Source: CAZTDP01 sp964612565
GTDB lineage: Bacteria > Patescibacteriota > WWE3 > UBA101185 > UBA10185
Direction: 5' to 3'
NCBI GenBank assembly: GCA_964612565.1
Contig: CAZTDP010000002.1
Location: 1-64,000 of the forward strand
DNA: 64,000 bases
A program made the translations under genes and the position numbers. The number at the start of each line of letters is the position of its first letter. Position 1 is the first letter of the stretch. Shown one piece after another: positions 25,369-34,283 of the stretch. Under the pieces are notes generated by a model. The model saw nothing but the letters and a program-made list of their open reading frames with translations, did no database searches and was not told the DNA's origin.

Positions 25369-27924
25369 CTATTTACCATGACACTGCTTAAACTTCTTGC
25401 CACTACCGCACGGACAAAGATCGTTACGCCCAACCTTAGCCCTTCCGGTTTCGATTTTTTCTACTTTTAAAACGCGGCCCGATGAATCCACAACTTGAGC
25501 ACGAGCTTCTTCGTTAGCTTCTTGTCTAACACCCGTTTCAAGCTCACCGTGCTGATAATTTAAATTTTGGCTAAGTGGGTTACTTGTGGACGACACTTGA
25601 ACGACAGTTCCCTTTGTAGCTTTTGAAAGTCTTTCACCTACAGTGGAATAAATGCGTTGAAGTAAAAATGCAAAACGTTCGTGGCCTTCATTTTTGTACT
25701 CGACCATTGGATCGCGCTGGGCGTAACCACGTAACCCAATTCCTTCGCGAACTTGATCCATGTCTACCAAATGATCCATCCAAAACATATCGATTACGGG
25801 AAGTGACCAATCATTTACAATGTTGTACCAAATCTTTGCACCAAATTCTTTTTCTTTTTCTTCCCAAACTTCTGCTGATATTTCGGAATTTTCAGCTAGT
25901 TTATTTATTAACCAATTTTTGTGTTCTTCACTTTGCTCATTTGTTTCAAGTTCAAGAATTCTTCGGCGAAGTGTGTAAATAACGTCTCGGTGAACATTTA
26001 TTACGTCATCCATTTCGACGACTTGTTTTCGTCGGTCAAAATTAAAGCCTTCGACTCTTTTTTGAGCGTTTTCAATTGATTTTGTAACTAAACCAGCGGT
26101 CAGCGGAATGCTGTCGTCCATGCCAAAACGATCCATAAGATTTTTTACCTGCTCACCACCAAAAATACGCATTAAATCATCTTGAAGTGAAACATAAAAC
26201 CTGGTTTCGCCTGGATCTCCTTGTCGTCCGGCGCGGCCTCTTAACTGATTATCGATTCTGCGTGAATCATGCCTTTCGGTTCCAATAACAAAAAGTCCGC
26301 CGGCTTGTTTAACTTCGGCTTGTTCGTTTTCAAAAGGAGGATCGCCGCCTAACAAAATGTCGACTCCTCTTCCTGCCATGTTTGTTGAAATTGTCACCGC
26401 ACCTTTTCTACCCGCCTGAGCAATAATTAAAGCTTCCCGTTCATGATTTTTTGCGTTCAAAATTTCGTGAGGAATTTTTCGGCGCGATAATTGTTCGTGA
26501 AGCTGTTCGCTTTTTTCAACGGAAGTAGTACCGACCAAAACAGGCTGACCGTTTTTATGTCTTTCGGCAATGTCGTCGGCAACAGCTTTAAACTTAGCGG
26601 CCTCGGTTTTGTAAACAACATCATTGTGGTCGATTCTAGTGTTAGGTTTGTTTGTCGGAATAGCTACAACATCCAGTTTATAAATTTTATAAAACTCCTC
26701 GGCTTCGGTGACGGCTGTTCCTGTCATACCTGCGAGCTTTTTATACATTCTAAAATAATTTTGATACGAAATTTCTGCTAAAGTTTTGGATTCCTGCTGA
26801 ATCTGAACACCTTCTTTTGCTTCAATTGCCTGGTGCAATCCGTGAGAAAAGCGGTTGTTCTGCAAAAGTCTTCCTGTAAATTGATCGACAATCACAACCT
26901 GGCCATTTTTAACAACATAGTCACGGTCTTTTTCGTAAAGCGCGTGGGCGGTCAAAGCTTCCTCGATTAAATGAACCATTTCAAAATCCTGCTCATATAA
27001 ATTGTTGATGCCAAGAAGTCTTTCAACTCGTCTAATCCCAAGGTCAGTTAGAGTTACATTTTTAAACTTTTCTTCAACTTCGTAATCTGTGTCTTTTGCT
27101 AAGCTTCTTATAATTCTGTCCGCATCGTAGTACCGATCGCTTGGTTTTGAATCGGCAGCCGAAATTATTAAAGGAGTTCGAGCTACGTCTATTAATATAG
27201 AGTCGACTTCGTCAACAATTGCAAAGTTGTGAATTCCAAAATCACCTCTGGGGCTTGTTTGAACCATTTGAGATAAAACCCTAACCATATTGTCGCGAAG
27301 GTAGTCAAATCCAAATTCGTGATTTGTGCCATAAACAACATCGGACTTATATGCTTCCTGACGAGAAACTTCTTTTAGATGTATAGCATATTTATCCTCA
27401 AATTCTCCGCTTTCAAAGGCCGGATCATAAATAAAGGCTCGTTCCTGCATTATTACACCAACCGAAATTCCTAAGTAATCGTAAAGCGGGCCCATCCAAC
27501 CGGCGCCGTGCCTGGATAAGTAATCGTTGGGTGTAACAAGATGCACGCCTTTACCTGCCAAGCTATTTAAAAACAAAGGCAGTGTTGCAGTTAAAGTTTT
27601 TCCTTCTCCAGTTTTTTGCTCCGAAATTTTGCCTTGGTGCAAAACAATACCCGCAATCAGCTGAACATCAAAATGTCTCATGCCTAACACTCTTTTTCCT
27701 GCTTCACGTACAAATGCATAGGCCTCGGGCAAGAGTTCATTTAAAAAGTTTTCTTGCTGATCATCTGAAAGTTTTGATAGTTGAGATTTCCAATCTAGCA
27801 CCTTAGCTTTTAATTCACTTTGAGTAAGTTTGGAAACAGCTTCATCAAAGGAGTTAATTTTATCAACCAAAGGAAGAATTTTCTTTATTTGTCTTTCGTT
27901 AGAGTCAAACAGTGATTTGAACAT
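25369..27924 (-). CDS. secA: Protein translocase ATPase SecA
   Basis: Motor of Sec export. The 851 residues include Walker A GEGKTLTAT (about residue 101), the DEVDSILID Walker B of NBD1, the helicase-like NBD2 (GTTSVEKSEQL, TNMAGRGVDI, GTERHDSRRIDNQLRGRAGR) and the C-terminal zinc-binding SEC-C motif (NDLCPCGSGKKFKQCH), which binds SecB or ribosomes in other bacteria. Length is typical. It follows uppP by 29 bases and also has its own extended -10 promoter in that gap. Confidence 0.98.
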   Translation of the reverse strand: MFKSLFDSNERQIKKILPLVDKINSFDEAVSKLTQSELKAKVLDWKSQLSKLSDDQQENFLNELLPEAYAFVREAGKRVLGMRHFDVQLIAGIVLHQGKISEQKTGEGKTLTATLPLFLNSLAGKGVHLVTPNDYLSRHGAGWMGPLYDYLGISVGVIMQERAFIYDPAFESGEFEDKYAIHLKEVSRQEAYKSDVVYGTNHEFGFDYLRDNMVRVLSQMVQTSPRGDFGIHNFAIVDEVDSILIDVARTPLIISAADSKPSDRYYDADRIIRSLAKDTDYEVEEKFKNVTLTDLGIRRVERLLGINNLYEQDFEMVHLIEEALTAHALYEKDRDYVVKNGQVVIVDQFTGRLLQNNRFSHGLHQAIEAKEGVQIQQESKTLAEISYQNYFRMYKKLAGMTGTAVTEAEEFYKIYKLDVVAIPTNKPNTRIDHNDVVYKTEAAKFKAVADDIAERHKNGQPVLVGTTSVEKSEQLHEQLSRRKIPHEILNAKNHEREALIIAQAGRKGAVTISTNMAGRGVDILLGGDPPFENEQAEVKQAGGLFVIGTERHDSRRIDNQLRGRAGRQGDPGETRFYVSLQDDLMRIFGGEQVKNLMDRFGMDDSIPLTAGLVTKSIENAQKRVEGFNFDRRKQVVEMDDVINVHRDVIYTLRRRILELETNEQSEEHKNWLINKLAENSEISAEVWEEKEKEFGAKIWYNIVNDWSLPVIDMFWMDHLVDMDQVREGIGLRGYAQRDPMVEYKNEGHERFAFLLQRIYSTVGERLSKATKGTVVQVSSTSNPLSQNLNYQHGELETGVRQEANEEARAQVVDSSGRVLKVEKIETGRAKVGRNDLCPCGSGKKFKQCHGK

Positions 27925-27933
27925 TTCACAAAG

Positions 27934-27942
27934 ATTATATCA
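27934..27942 (-). promoter_or_regulatory. Extended -10 promoter (TGATATAAT) at secA, leaderless arrangement
   Basis: On the minus strand TGA-TATAAT (27942 to 27934) carries a consensus -10 with TGn extension. The secA ATG (27924) begins 9 bases later and no Shine-Dalgarno lies between, so the message would start about 2-3 bases before the ATG. The promoter overlaps the end of uppP. Confidence 0.6.
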
Positions 27943-27953
27943 CTCAAGCAATG

Positions 27954-28778
27954 TTACTTAATGAAGGCAAATACAAGCAATACCGCAGCCAGTACTAAAC
28001 GGTATATTATAAAGGGTTTAAGATCGTGCTTTTTTACAAAACCTAGTAAAAACCTTACGGCAAAATACCCTGTTCCGGCGCTGGTCAAAAAACCGGTAAT
28101 CAAATTTACGGTACCGATTGTTTCTAAACTAGAAAGTGAATGAGGAATTTGAAAAAGTCCTGCTAACAATATTACCGGCAATGAAAGTAAAAACGAAAAT
28201 CGTGTAGCGCCTTCACGGTCTAATCCCTGAAAAAGTCCGCCCGAAATCGTTGAGCCCGACCTTGAAATTCCCGGAAGCAGGGCCAAACATTGAAACCAGC
28301 CTATTTTAAAACTCTTTTGGGTCGAAAGGTTATTGTCAACCTCAGGTAAATTCGACTTGTAATACTTTTCTGCAAGATAAATTAAAGCCGATCCTAAAAT
28401 TAAAGTCATTGAAACCCAAAAGACACTTCTAAAAGTGTTTTCAATAAAATCCCCAAACAGCAAACCAACAATTGCGGCAGGAACTGTTCCCGCGATTAAA
28501 TAGATACCTAACGTGCTGTCCAAAGAATAACTCTCAACTTTTTCTTTGTGTTTAGCAACATCCTTAAAAAGACCTGTCACAATTTTTTTAAGATCATTAA
28601 AAAAGTAAACAACTAAGGCCAGCGAGGTTCCTAAATGAAGTGTTGTATCAAAAGCAAGCGGCTGTTCTCTCCAACCAAAAAGTAAAGGAAAAACAACAAG
28701 GTGACCCGACGAAGAAACAGGCAAAAACTCAGTTAGGCCTTGAATAATACCAAGAACAATAGATTGAATGATCGTCAC
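27954..28778 (-). CDS. uppP: Undecaprenyl-diphosphatase (BacA family)
   Basis: Membrane enzyme that recycles undecaprenyl pyrophosphate to the monophosphate carrier used for peptidoglycan and glycans. The 274 residues contain IQGLTEFLPVSSSGHL (residues about 12-27) and PGISRSGSTISGGL (about 168-181), the two motifs forming the active site, and about eight membrane segments. It starts 2 bases after the methyltransferase gene. Together with DacA (62375) it supports a peptidoglycan wall. Confidence 0.96.
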   Translation of the reverse strand: MTIIQSIVLGIIQGLTEFLPVSSSGHLVVFPLLFGWREQPLAFDTTLHLGTSLALVVYFFNDLKKIVTGLFKDVAKHKEKVESYSLDSTLGIYLIAGTVPAAIVGLLFGDFIENTFRSVFWVSMTLILGSALIYLAEKYYKSNLPEVDNNLSTQKSFKIGWFQCLALLPGISRSGSTISGGLFQGLDREGATRFSFLLSLPVILLAGLFQIPHSLSSLETIGTVNLITGFLTSAGTGYFAVRFLLGFVKKHDLKPFIIYRLVLAAVLLVFAFIK

Positions 28779-28780
28779 GA

Positions 28781-29470
28781 TTAAACCTTTCCGTAAATTA
28801 AAACATTGTCGGAGTTTGTGTACCCGGCAACAACCAGACAGGTAACATCGTGCAAAAAGTCGCCAACGTAGTCTATAAAAATATTAACGTCGTCCTGATG
28901 GCTTTCAAGATAAATTCGATTGAAAATTACAAGTCCTCCGGGCCTCACCATTTTTTTGACCGCAGCAATAAAATTCCCGGACTTTCCCAGATCAGGAAAT
29001 TTCTCACCTTGATAAATATCAACCAGCGCAACATCGAACGCATGCTCAGCGAGGTCAAAAGTCTCAGGCTCAATAACAACGCGCATCGCGTCAGCTTCAA
29101 TAATTTTGTGATTTGGGATGGTATCGACTCCAAAAAACTGCCTGGCGATGTCGATCATTACCGGATCAATATCGACACTAACAATTTGAGGTTGGTTAAA
29201 AGCATCCGAGATTAAGTGTGCCATTGTTCCTCCGCCTAAACCCAAAACAAGGACTGACTTAAGATCAGGCATTTGTTCTTTTAACACCTCAACCGCTTTA
29301 CCCCAAACTAATCTGTTAACTGATTGGGAAGTATGCGAAACCGACTGCTCGAAGTGGTCAACCTTAATCTTTTTATTTTTACCAACTTGCCAAACCTCTA
29401 TCTTTCCATTGTATTTGGATTCAGCTTCAAAAATTATTTTTGGCAATTGGATACCGTCAAAAACGCTCAT
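28781..29470 (-). CDS. Spermidine synthase-like SAM-dependent methyltransferase fold protein
   Basis: The 229-residue protein has a Rossmann SAM-binding core: SVLVLGLGGGTMAHLI (motif I), VSVDIDPVMIDIA (motif II acidic residue) and DVALVDIYQGEKFPD (motif IV). The pattern resembles SpeE/spermidine synthase-like proteins, but the polyamine-specific residues cannot be confirmed, and many such proteins in reduced genomes are not polyamine enzymes. It lies between serS (21 bases upstream) and uppP. The function is uncertain. Confidence 0.65.
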   Translation of the reverse strand: MSVFDGIQLPKIIFEAESKYNGKIEVWQVGKNKKIKVDHFEQSVSHTSQSVNRLVWGKAVEVLKEQMPDLKSVLVLGLGGGTMAHLISDAFNQPQIVSVDIDPVMIDIARQFFGVDTIPNHKIIEADAMRVVIEPETFDLAEHAFDVALVDIYQGEKFPDLGKSGNFIAAVKKMVRPGGLVIFNRIYLESHQDDVNIFIDYVGDFLHDVTCLVVAGYTNSDNVLIYGKV

Positions 29471-29491
29471 ATTTATTTTATGATAACAAAG

Positions 29492-30811
29492 TCAGTTAAG
29501 TTTGGGCAGAATTTTTTCGAACGACAAATACGGTTTTAAAACTTCGGGAACTGAAACAGAGCCATCTTCATTTTGATAGTTTTCTAAAATTGCAACAATA
29601 ATACGTCCCACGGCAAAGGCTGTCGCATCATTCATGTGTACAAACTTTTTTTCTCCACTTGCGTCTACATAGGTAGTATTAAGTCTTCTTGCTTGATAGT
29701 CAGTCATATAGTCGGAGGTGTGCGTTTCTCTATATTTATTTTGGGAAGGAATCCAACATTCCATATCTAGTTGCCTGTAGTCGGGTTTCCCCATATCGCC
29801 TGTAGATATTGCTACAACCTGATAAGGTATTCCAAGCTGCTGAATTAAATATTCCTGAATTGCAACAATGAGGTCTTGCTCAAGTCTGCCGTTTTCGATA
29901 GTTGTAAAGCTTTCCATTTCAAGTTTGTCAAAATGATGAACTCTTATAATGCCTTTTGTGTCCAACCCATACGAACCAGCTTCACGTCTAAAAGCTGGTG
30001 AAAATCCAATGTATCTCACAGGAAGATCCGCAAGTTTTAACGTCTCGTCCATGTGCATTGGCCCCAAAGTGTGTTCGGCGCTTCCTATTAGTACCAAGTC
30101 ATCTTTTTCAAAGTAATAACGCTCATCTATAGGTTTAAGTCTCGCCATCCTGTCCATTACGGGAGCTTTAATAAACAACGGTGGCAAAATTGGAGAAAAG
30201 AGTTTGTCCGACGGATTTCCAACTTTCTTGGCCAAATCTCCAATTATTTTTGGATCTTGCAAAGTCTTTAAAACAAAGTTAACAATAGCAAACTCAAGCA
30301 TAACTGCTTCATTTTTTAAGTAATAGAATCTCGACCCACTAACCTCACCGGCTTTCTCCAAATCCAGAATGTCTAATGCTTCGCCAAGTTCAACATGATC
30401 CTTCGGCGCAAAGTTCATCTTTTTAGGTTCTCCGATTTTTCTTATGGAAATGTTGTCTTTATCGTCTTTTCCGTATGGTACTTCGGGATCTATGACGTTT
30501 GGTACATCTAAAAGTGCTGTTTGTACAAAAGCCAACTTACCGGCGAGTTCGACCTCTAAACCTTGCAAGTCCGCTTTTACAGCAGAAGCCTGTTCTATGA
30601 TAGCTGCCCTGTCTTCTTTTTCGGCTTTTGAAACTTCTTCTGAGATTTTATTGCGTTTAGCCCTTAATTCTTCTACTTTTTTCAAGGAATTTAGGTAGTC
30701 TTCGTGGTCCGACAAAAGCTTATCAATATCAACCGTACCCGACAATTGCTTGTCACTAATAGCTTTTTTAACCTTTTCGGCGTTGTTTTTTATGTAATTT
30801 ATATCAAGCAT
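29492..30811 (-). CDS. serS: Seryl-tRNA synthetase
   Basis: Class II synthetase charging tRNA-Ser. The 439 residues have the N-terminal coiled-coil arm (residues about 30-105, KKVEELRAKRNKISEEVSKA) followed by the catalytic core with motif 2 (FSPAFRREAGSYGLDTKGII) and motif 3 near the end (NDATAFAVGRIIVAILENYQ). AAGGA lies upstream of the ATG. It heads a minus-strand unit with the methyltransferase, uppP and secA, and is divergent from infA. Confidence 0.97.
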   Translation of the reverse strand: MLDINYIKNNAEKVKKAISDKQLSGTVDIDKLLSDHEDYLNSLKKVEELRAKRNKISEEVSKAEKEDRAAIIEQASAVKADLQGLEVELAGKLAFVQTALLDVPNVIDPEVPYGKDDKDNISIRKIGEPKKMNFAPKDHVELGEALDILDLEKAGEVSGSRFYYLKNEAVMLEFAIVNFVLKTLQDPKIIGDLAKKVGNPSDKLFSPILPPLFIKAPVMDRMARLKPIDERYYFEKDDLVLIGSAEHTLGPMHMDETLKLADLPVRYIGFSPAFRREAGSYGLDTKGIIRVHHFDKLEMESFTTIENGRLEQDLIVAIQEYLIQQLGIPYQVVAISTGDMGKPDYRQLDMECWIPSQNKYRETHTSDYMTDYQARRLNTTYVDASGEKKFVHMNDATAFAVGRIIVAILENYQNEDGSVSVPEVLKPYLSFEKILPKLN

Positions 30812-30866
30812 GGCAAAAATTCCTTAAGAGATAGGTGTTTTTGTTGATTTTTATGTATACAATGGT

Positions 30867-30895
30867 AATATAATTTTCGCGGTTAGAAAAGTCAA
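30867..30895 (-). promoter_or_regulatory. Promoter of serS
   Basis: On the minus strand TTGACT (30890-30895), a 17-base spacer and TATATT (30867-30872). The predicted start near 30860 gives a leader of about 50 bases before the serS ATG (30811). Confidence 0.65.
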
Positions 30896-30927
30896 TCAGA
30901 TCCGTATTTGAGTCATCAATCGAGTTG

Positions 30928-30956
30928 TTGACCTGCTGTAATGGTTCTGATACAAT
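30928..30956 (+). promoter_or_regulatory. Promoter of the infA-alpha ribosomal operon
   Basis: TTGACC (30928-30933), 17-base spacer ending TGA, TACAAT (30951-30956): a near-consensus extended -10 promoter. The predicted start near 30963 gives a leader of about 76 bases containing a perfect hairpin at 30969-30983 (GAAGCT/AGCTTC, 3-base loop). Confidence 0.7.
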
Positions 30957-31038
30957 CAAGCGCGTCGTGAAGCTAAAAGCTTCTGCTGGGCTTTGTGATA
31001 TAAACTGAATACCCATGCCGTGTGTGGTATCGATATTA

Positions 31039-31257
31039 ATGGATACAAAAGACGTTATAACAAAAGATGGAAAAATATTAGAAACCCACATGGGTGGTAT
31101 GTTTAAGGTTGAGTTGGACGCCGAAACAACAGCTTTAGCAGTCATTTCGGGAAAAATGAGGAAGGCTCACATAAGAGTCTTGCCCGGAGATAAGGTCCGA
31201 ATGGAGTTTTCTCCCCACGACTTAACTAGGGGTCGCATAATTTATAGATTGAAATAA
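31039..31257 (+). CDS. infA: Translation initiation factor IF-1
   Basis: OB-fold protein that occupies the ribosomal A site during initiation. An upstream in-frame ATG exists at 31015, but the ATG at 31039 gives the family's standard length (72 residues) and N-terminus (MDTKDVITKDGKILETHMGG). Conserved core: MFKVEL, ISGKMRKAHIRVLPGDKVRM and FSPHDLTRGRIIYR. No Shine-Dalgarno is seen in front of either ATG. One base separates its stop from rpmJ. Confidence 0.95.
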   Translation: MDTKDVITKDGKILETHMGGMFKVELDAETTALAVISGKMRKAHIRVLPGDKVRMEFSPHDLTRGRIIYRLK

Positions 31258-31258
31258 T

Positions 31259-31375
31259 ATGAAAGTAAGATCGTCGGTAAAACCAATTTGCAGGGACTGC
31301 AAAGTTATAAAAAGAAAAGGCGTTTTAAGGGTAATTTGTAAAAGAAACCCAAAACATAAACAAAGACAAGGCTAA
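31259..31375 (+). CDS. rpmJ: 50S ribosomal protein L36 (bL36), zinc-binding type
   Basis: This 38-residue gene starts MKVRSSVKPICRDCKVIKRK and ends CKRNPKHKQRQG. The zinc ligands Cys11, Cys14, Cys27 and His33 of the 'C+' form are all present. It sits one base after infA and 5 before rpsM, its usual place in the alpha operon. Confidence 0.97.
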   Translation: MKVRSSVKPICRDCKVIKRKGVLRVICKRNPKHKQRQG

Positions 31376-31380
31376 TTTAT

Positions 31381-31767
31381 ATGGCAAGAATTAAAGGTGT
31401 AGACATACCAAATGAAAAAAGAATCGAAGCCTCTTTAAGGTACATTTTTGGTGTGGGTCCCGCGTTTTCAAAAAAGATCTTAACAATGACTGAGATCAGC
31501 CCTGATACTAGAACTAAGAATTTAACGGATGAAGAAATTGCAAAGATTAACAGCGCAATCGCCAAACTTGAAATACCGGTAGAAGGAGAACTAAAGAGAA
31601 TTGTTAACCAAAACATAAGAAGGCTTCAAGAGATTAAATCATATAGAGGGTCGAGACACTTAGCAGGTCTTCCTACAAGAGGCCAAAGAACTAGAACTAA
31701 CTCTAGAACTAGAAAAGGTAAAAGAAAGACAGTTGGAGGTCAAAAGAAGAAACTAGCAAAGAAGTGA
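31381..31767 (+). CDS. rpsM: 30S ribosomal protein S13 (uS13)
   Basis: Head protein contacting the P-site tRNA and L5. The 128 residues include GVDIPNEKRIEASLRYIFGV, the INRNI-equivalent VNQNIRRLQEIKSYRGSRH and the basic tail LPTRGQRTRTNSRTRKGK. The gene ends with TGA, which shows that UGA is a stop codon here. Confidence 0.97.
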   Translation: MARIKGVDIPNEKRIEASLRYIFGVGPAFSKKILTMTEISPDTRTKNLTDEEIAKINSAIAKLEIPVEGELKRIVNQNIRRLQEIKSYRGSRHLAGLPTRGQRTRTNSRTRKGKRKTVGGQKKKLAKK

Positions 31768-31779
31768 CGCTAACGCGTC

Positions 31780-31810
31780 CTTCTTCGCACTGCACAGCAG
31801 TACTCAGAAG
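31780..31810. repeat. Compound inverted repeat between rpsM and rpsK
   Basis: An outer CTTCT/AGAAG pair (31780-31784, 31806-31810) encloses a perfect ACTGC-ACA-GCAGT hairpin (31789-31801). It sits in the 55-base rpsM-rpsK spacer, longer than others in this operon. GCACAGC and GTACTCA in this element also occur, slightly further apart, in the 59-bp tandem repeat at 47242-47548 on the opposite strand, which suggests a dispersed family. Confidence 0.45.
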
Positions 31811-31822
31811 TGGGGCTTAATT

Positions 31823-32215
31823 ATGGCAAAAAAAGTAATTAAAAAAATAAAAAATAAAGTAAAGGTTGTCACACCAACCGGCAGAGTGTATATTACCGCC
31901 GGTATGAATAATACTATCATTACTATCACAGACTCTGAGGGCAACTCGCTTTTTGCAGCCAGCTCAGGAAAAGTAGGTTTTAAGGGCTCAAGGAAATCAA
32001 CTCCTTATGCCGCAACAAAAGCCGCTGAATTGGTTGGAGATAAAGCATCAAAAGCAGGCATGAGAGACGTTTCTGTGTTTTTAAAAGGCCCGGGTTTAGG
32101 CAGAATCTCTTCAATTAAAGCTTTGAAAACAACAGGTTTAAATGTAGTTTCTATTTCGGATCTAACACCGATACCGCATAACGGCTGTAGACCAAAGAAT
32201 AAGAGAAGGATTTAA
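31823..32215 (+). CDS. rpsK: 30S ribosomal protein S11 (uS11)
   Basis: Platform protein of the small subunit. The 130 residues show the core GRVYITAGMNNTIITITDSE, SSGKVGFKGSRKSTPYAA and the invariant end DLTPIPHNGCRPKNKRRI. It is 6 bases ahead of rpsD. Confidence 0.98.
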   Translation: MAKKVIKKIKNKVKVVTPTGRVYITAGMNNTIITITDSEGNSLFAASSGKVGFKGSRKSTPYAATKAAELVGDKASKAGMRDVSVFLKGPGLGRISSIKALKTTGLNVVSISDLTPIPHNGCRPKNKRRI

Positions 32216-32220
32216 CAGAT

Positions 32221-32823
32221 ATGGCAAGATATCACGATGCAAAATGCAGATTATGTAGAAGAGAAGGCGTCAAACTTTACTTAAAGGGCGCTAGATGTGA
32301 ATCAGATAAATGTGCAATTGCTAAAAAAGCGCAGGCTCCGGGGCAACACGGAACCTCAAGAAGAGCCTTGTCAGAGTATGGAAAACAACTTAGAGAAAAA
32401 CAGAAAGCAAAAAGAATTTACGGAGTACTTGAAAAGCAATTTAAGAACTATGTTTCCGGTGCTTTAAAAGCAAAAGGTATTTCGGGCGAAAATTTAACTC
32501 AAAAGCTTGAGTCTAGATTAGACAACATGGTATATAGAAGCGGCTTTGCAGTTTCCAGGGCACAGGCAAGACAGTTTATAAGACGAGGATTATTTACTGT
32601 TAATAACAGAGAAGTAACAATTCCTTCGTACACATTAAAGGTCGGTGACGTTATAAAACCGGTCAGTTTTGAAAAAATACATTTAAGAGAGGGTTTCGTA
32701 ATGCCGGAGTGGTTGGAAGCAAATACAAAAGATAAATACGTTAAGTATTCACGCTTCCCTTCTCAGGAAGAATCTGTAGAAAAAATAGATATTCAGTCAA
32801 TTATTGAATTTTATTCTAGATAA
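32221..32823 (+). CDS. rpsD: 30S ribosomal protein S4 (uS4), zinc-type
   Basis: 16S rRNA assembly initiator and, in many bacteria, repressor of the alpha operon. The 200 residues carry an N-terminal zinc site (CRLC and, 13 residues on, CESDKC), the GQHGTSRRALSEYGKQLREK motif and the S4 RNA-binding domain (LESRLDNMVYRSGFAVSRAQ). It is followed by a 54-base spacer containing a small hairpin (ACGGG/CCCGT, 32833-32849) before rpoA. Confidence 0.97.
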   Translation: MARYHDAKCRLCRREGVKLYLKGARCESDKCAIAKKAQAPGQHGTSRRALSEYGKQLREKQKAKRIYGVLEKQFKNYVSGALKAKGISGENLTQKLESRLDNMVYRSGFAVSRAQARQFIRRGLFTVNNREVTIPSYTLKVGDVIKPVSFEKIHLREGFVMPEWLEANTKDKYVKYSRFPSQEESVEKIDIQSIIEFYSR

Positions 32824-32877
32824 GTCGGGTTAACGGGTTATTTGCCCGTGCTCAAGGCCAAAGGAGGCTTTATTTTT

Positions 32878-33795
32878 ATGATAGTAACGAAAGAGAATTT
32901 AAAAATTAATAAGGTAGCAGAAAACGCAAAAAGCGGTACATATTCTTTTGAACCGTTGCCAACAGGATTTGGTCACACACTAGGCAATGCTTTGAGAAGA
33001 GTTTTAATGACCGAAACAAGTGGTGCCGCAGTAACACAAATCAAAGTAGCAGGGGCAACTCATCAATTTACCACGCTGCCTGGTGTAAAAGAGGATTTGG
33101 TTCAGCTTACCTTAAACATTAAAAAGCTAAGATTTGCTATACACTCAAATAACCCTGTTATTGCAACTATTAAGAAAAAGGGTACCGGCGAGGTTACTGC
33201 CAAAGATATAGAACTTCCTTCAGACCTCGAAGTAATGAATAAGGATCTCCATATTGCTACACTAGCCGATTCAAAGAGCGAAATTAACATCGAGCTTGTG
33301 ATCGAACCCGGAACAGGCTACTCACCTATGGAAGAAAGACAGACATCAAAAGTCGGAGTAATCGTGCTTGACGCACTATTTTCACCCATCTTAAACGTAA
33401 CCTACGAAGTAGAACCAACCAGATTTGGCGAAAGAACCGATCTCGATAAATTAGTTTTAACCGTAGAAACAGACGGAAGCGTCGCTCCTAAAGAAGCAGT
33501 TGTCAGAGCCGCTAATATCTTAAAGGACTTTTACGGCGCCATTGAAAAATGGGACGATGACAAAAGCGGAAAAGAAGAAAAAGCCGAGGAAATAGAGCTT
33601 GAGATCGAAGACGTAGCTGTCGAAGAGCTTCCTTTGCAAACCAGAACAGTAAATGCCCTAAAGAAAAACGGAATCGAAACACTAAAGCAATTGGCACGAA
33701 AATCAGACGAAGAAATTGCCGACATCAAAAATCTTGGCGAAAAATCAGTTGAAGAAATTAAAAAGTTGTTAAAAAAGGAAGGTCTTAGAGACTAA
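32878..33795 (+). CDS. rpoA: DNA-directed RNA polymerase subunit alpha
   Basis: The frame is open upstream, but the ATG at 32878 is preceded by AAGGAGG (32861-32867) and gives a normal N-terminus, 305 residues. The N-terminal dimerisation domain has the PLPTGFGHTLGNALRRVLM motif and ERTDLDKLVLTVETDGSV. The C-terminal domain (about residues 250-300, NALKKNGIETLKQLARKSDE and IKNLGEKSVEEIKKLL) is complete, so contacts with UP elements and activators are possible. An acidic linker separates the two. Confidence 0.98.
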   Translation: MIVTKENLKINKVAENAKSGTYSFEPLPTGFGHTLGNALRRVLMTETSGAAVTQIKVAGATHQFTTLPGVKEDLVQLTLNIKKLRFAIHSNNPVIATIKKKGTGEVTAKDIELPSDLEVMNKDLHIATLADSKSEINIELVIEPGTGYSPMEERQTSKVGVIVLDALFSPILNVTYEVEPTRFGERTDLDKLVLTVETDGSVAPKEAVVRAANILKDFYGAIEKWDDDKSGKEEKAEEIELEIEDVAVEELPLQTRTVNALKKNGIETLKQLARKSDEEIADIKNLGEKSVEEIKKLLKKEGLRD

Positions 33796-33803
33796 ACACA
33801 AGC

Positions 33804-34283
33804 ATGAGACACAACGTAGCTAAAAAGAAAATGGGAAGAGACTTTGAGCACAGAGAATCTTTGTTAAAGAATCTCACCTCAAATGTTTTGATCCATGAAA
33901 AAATAAACACTACGTTGGAAAAAGCAAAATTTGCAAAACCCTTTGTTGAAAAGGTTATTACAAAAGCTAAAAAAGCCTTTGCGGAAACCGATAAAATAGC
34001 TAAATTTAATGCAGTTAAAGATATAAGAAGATCGTTAGGCAACGACGAAGCCGCAAGAAAAGTTATAGAGTCAATTGCATCGAGATTTGAAAAAAGAAAT
34101 GGCGGTTACACAAGAATCGTTAGAACGGGAAACAGAGACGGCGATAACGCCAATACTGCAAGATTAGAACTTTTACCGGCAGAAAAGACCGAAGTTAAAA
34201 CCCCGGTAAAATCAGCTAAAACCGAAACAAAAAAGACAAAAACAGCAAAAGCTGTAAAGAAAGAAAAAGAAAATGCAAAATAG
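33804..34283 (+). CDS. rplQ: 50S ribosomal protein L17 (bL17)
   Basis: The N-terminal 115 residues (MRHNVAKKKMGRDFEHRESL, GGYTRIVRTGNRDGDNANTA) are a normal L17. They are followed by about 40 residues rich in Lys, Thr and Ala (KSAKTETKKTKTAKAVKKEK), a basic tail not seen in E. coli L17 (127 residues). The last bases overlap the rplM start by 11. Confidence 0.96.
   Translation: MRHNVAKKKMGRDFEHRESLLKNLTSNVLIHEKINTTLEKAKFAKPFVEKVITKAKKAFAETDKIAKFNAVKDIRRSLGNDEAARKVIESIASRFEKRNGGYTRIVRTGNRDGDNANTARLELLPAEKTEVKTPVKSAKTETKKTKTAKAVKKEKENAK

Noticed and set aside
28781..29470. Firm assignment as spermidine synthase
   Set aside because: Only the general SAM-binding fold is clear; no decarboxylase or polyamine genes are in the window and the polyamine pocket residues could not be confirmed.
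30804..31145. Minus-strand 113-residue frame opposite infA
   Set aside because: It covers the divergent serS/infA promoters and the infA coding region and resembles no known protein.
31381..31767. Alternative genetic code with UGA as glycine (Gracilibacteria-like)
   Set aside because: rpsM ends at TGA exactly where S13 should end, nusA also ends with TGA, and RF2 is encoded.
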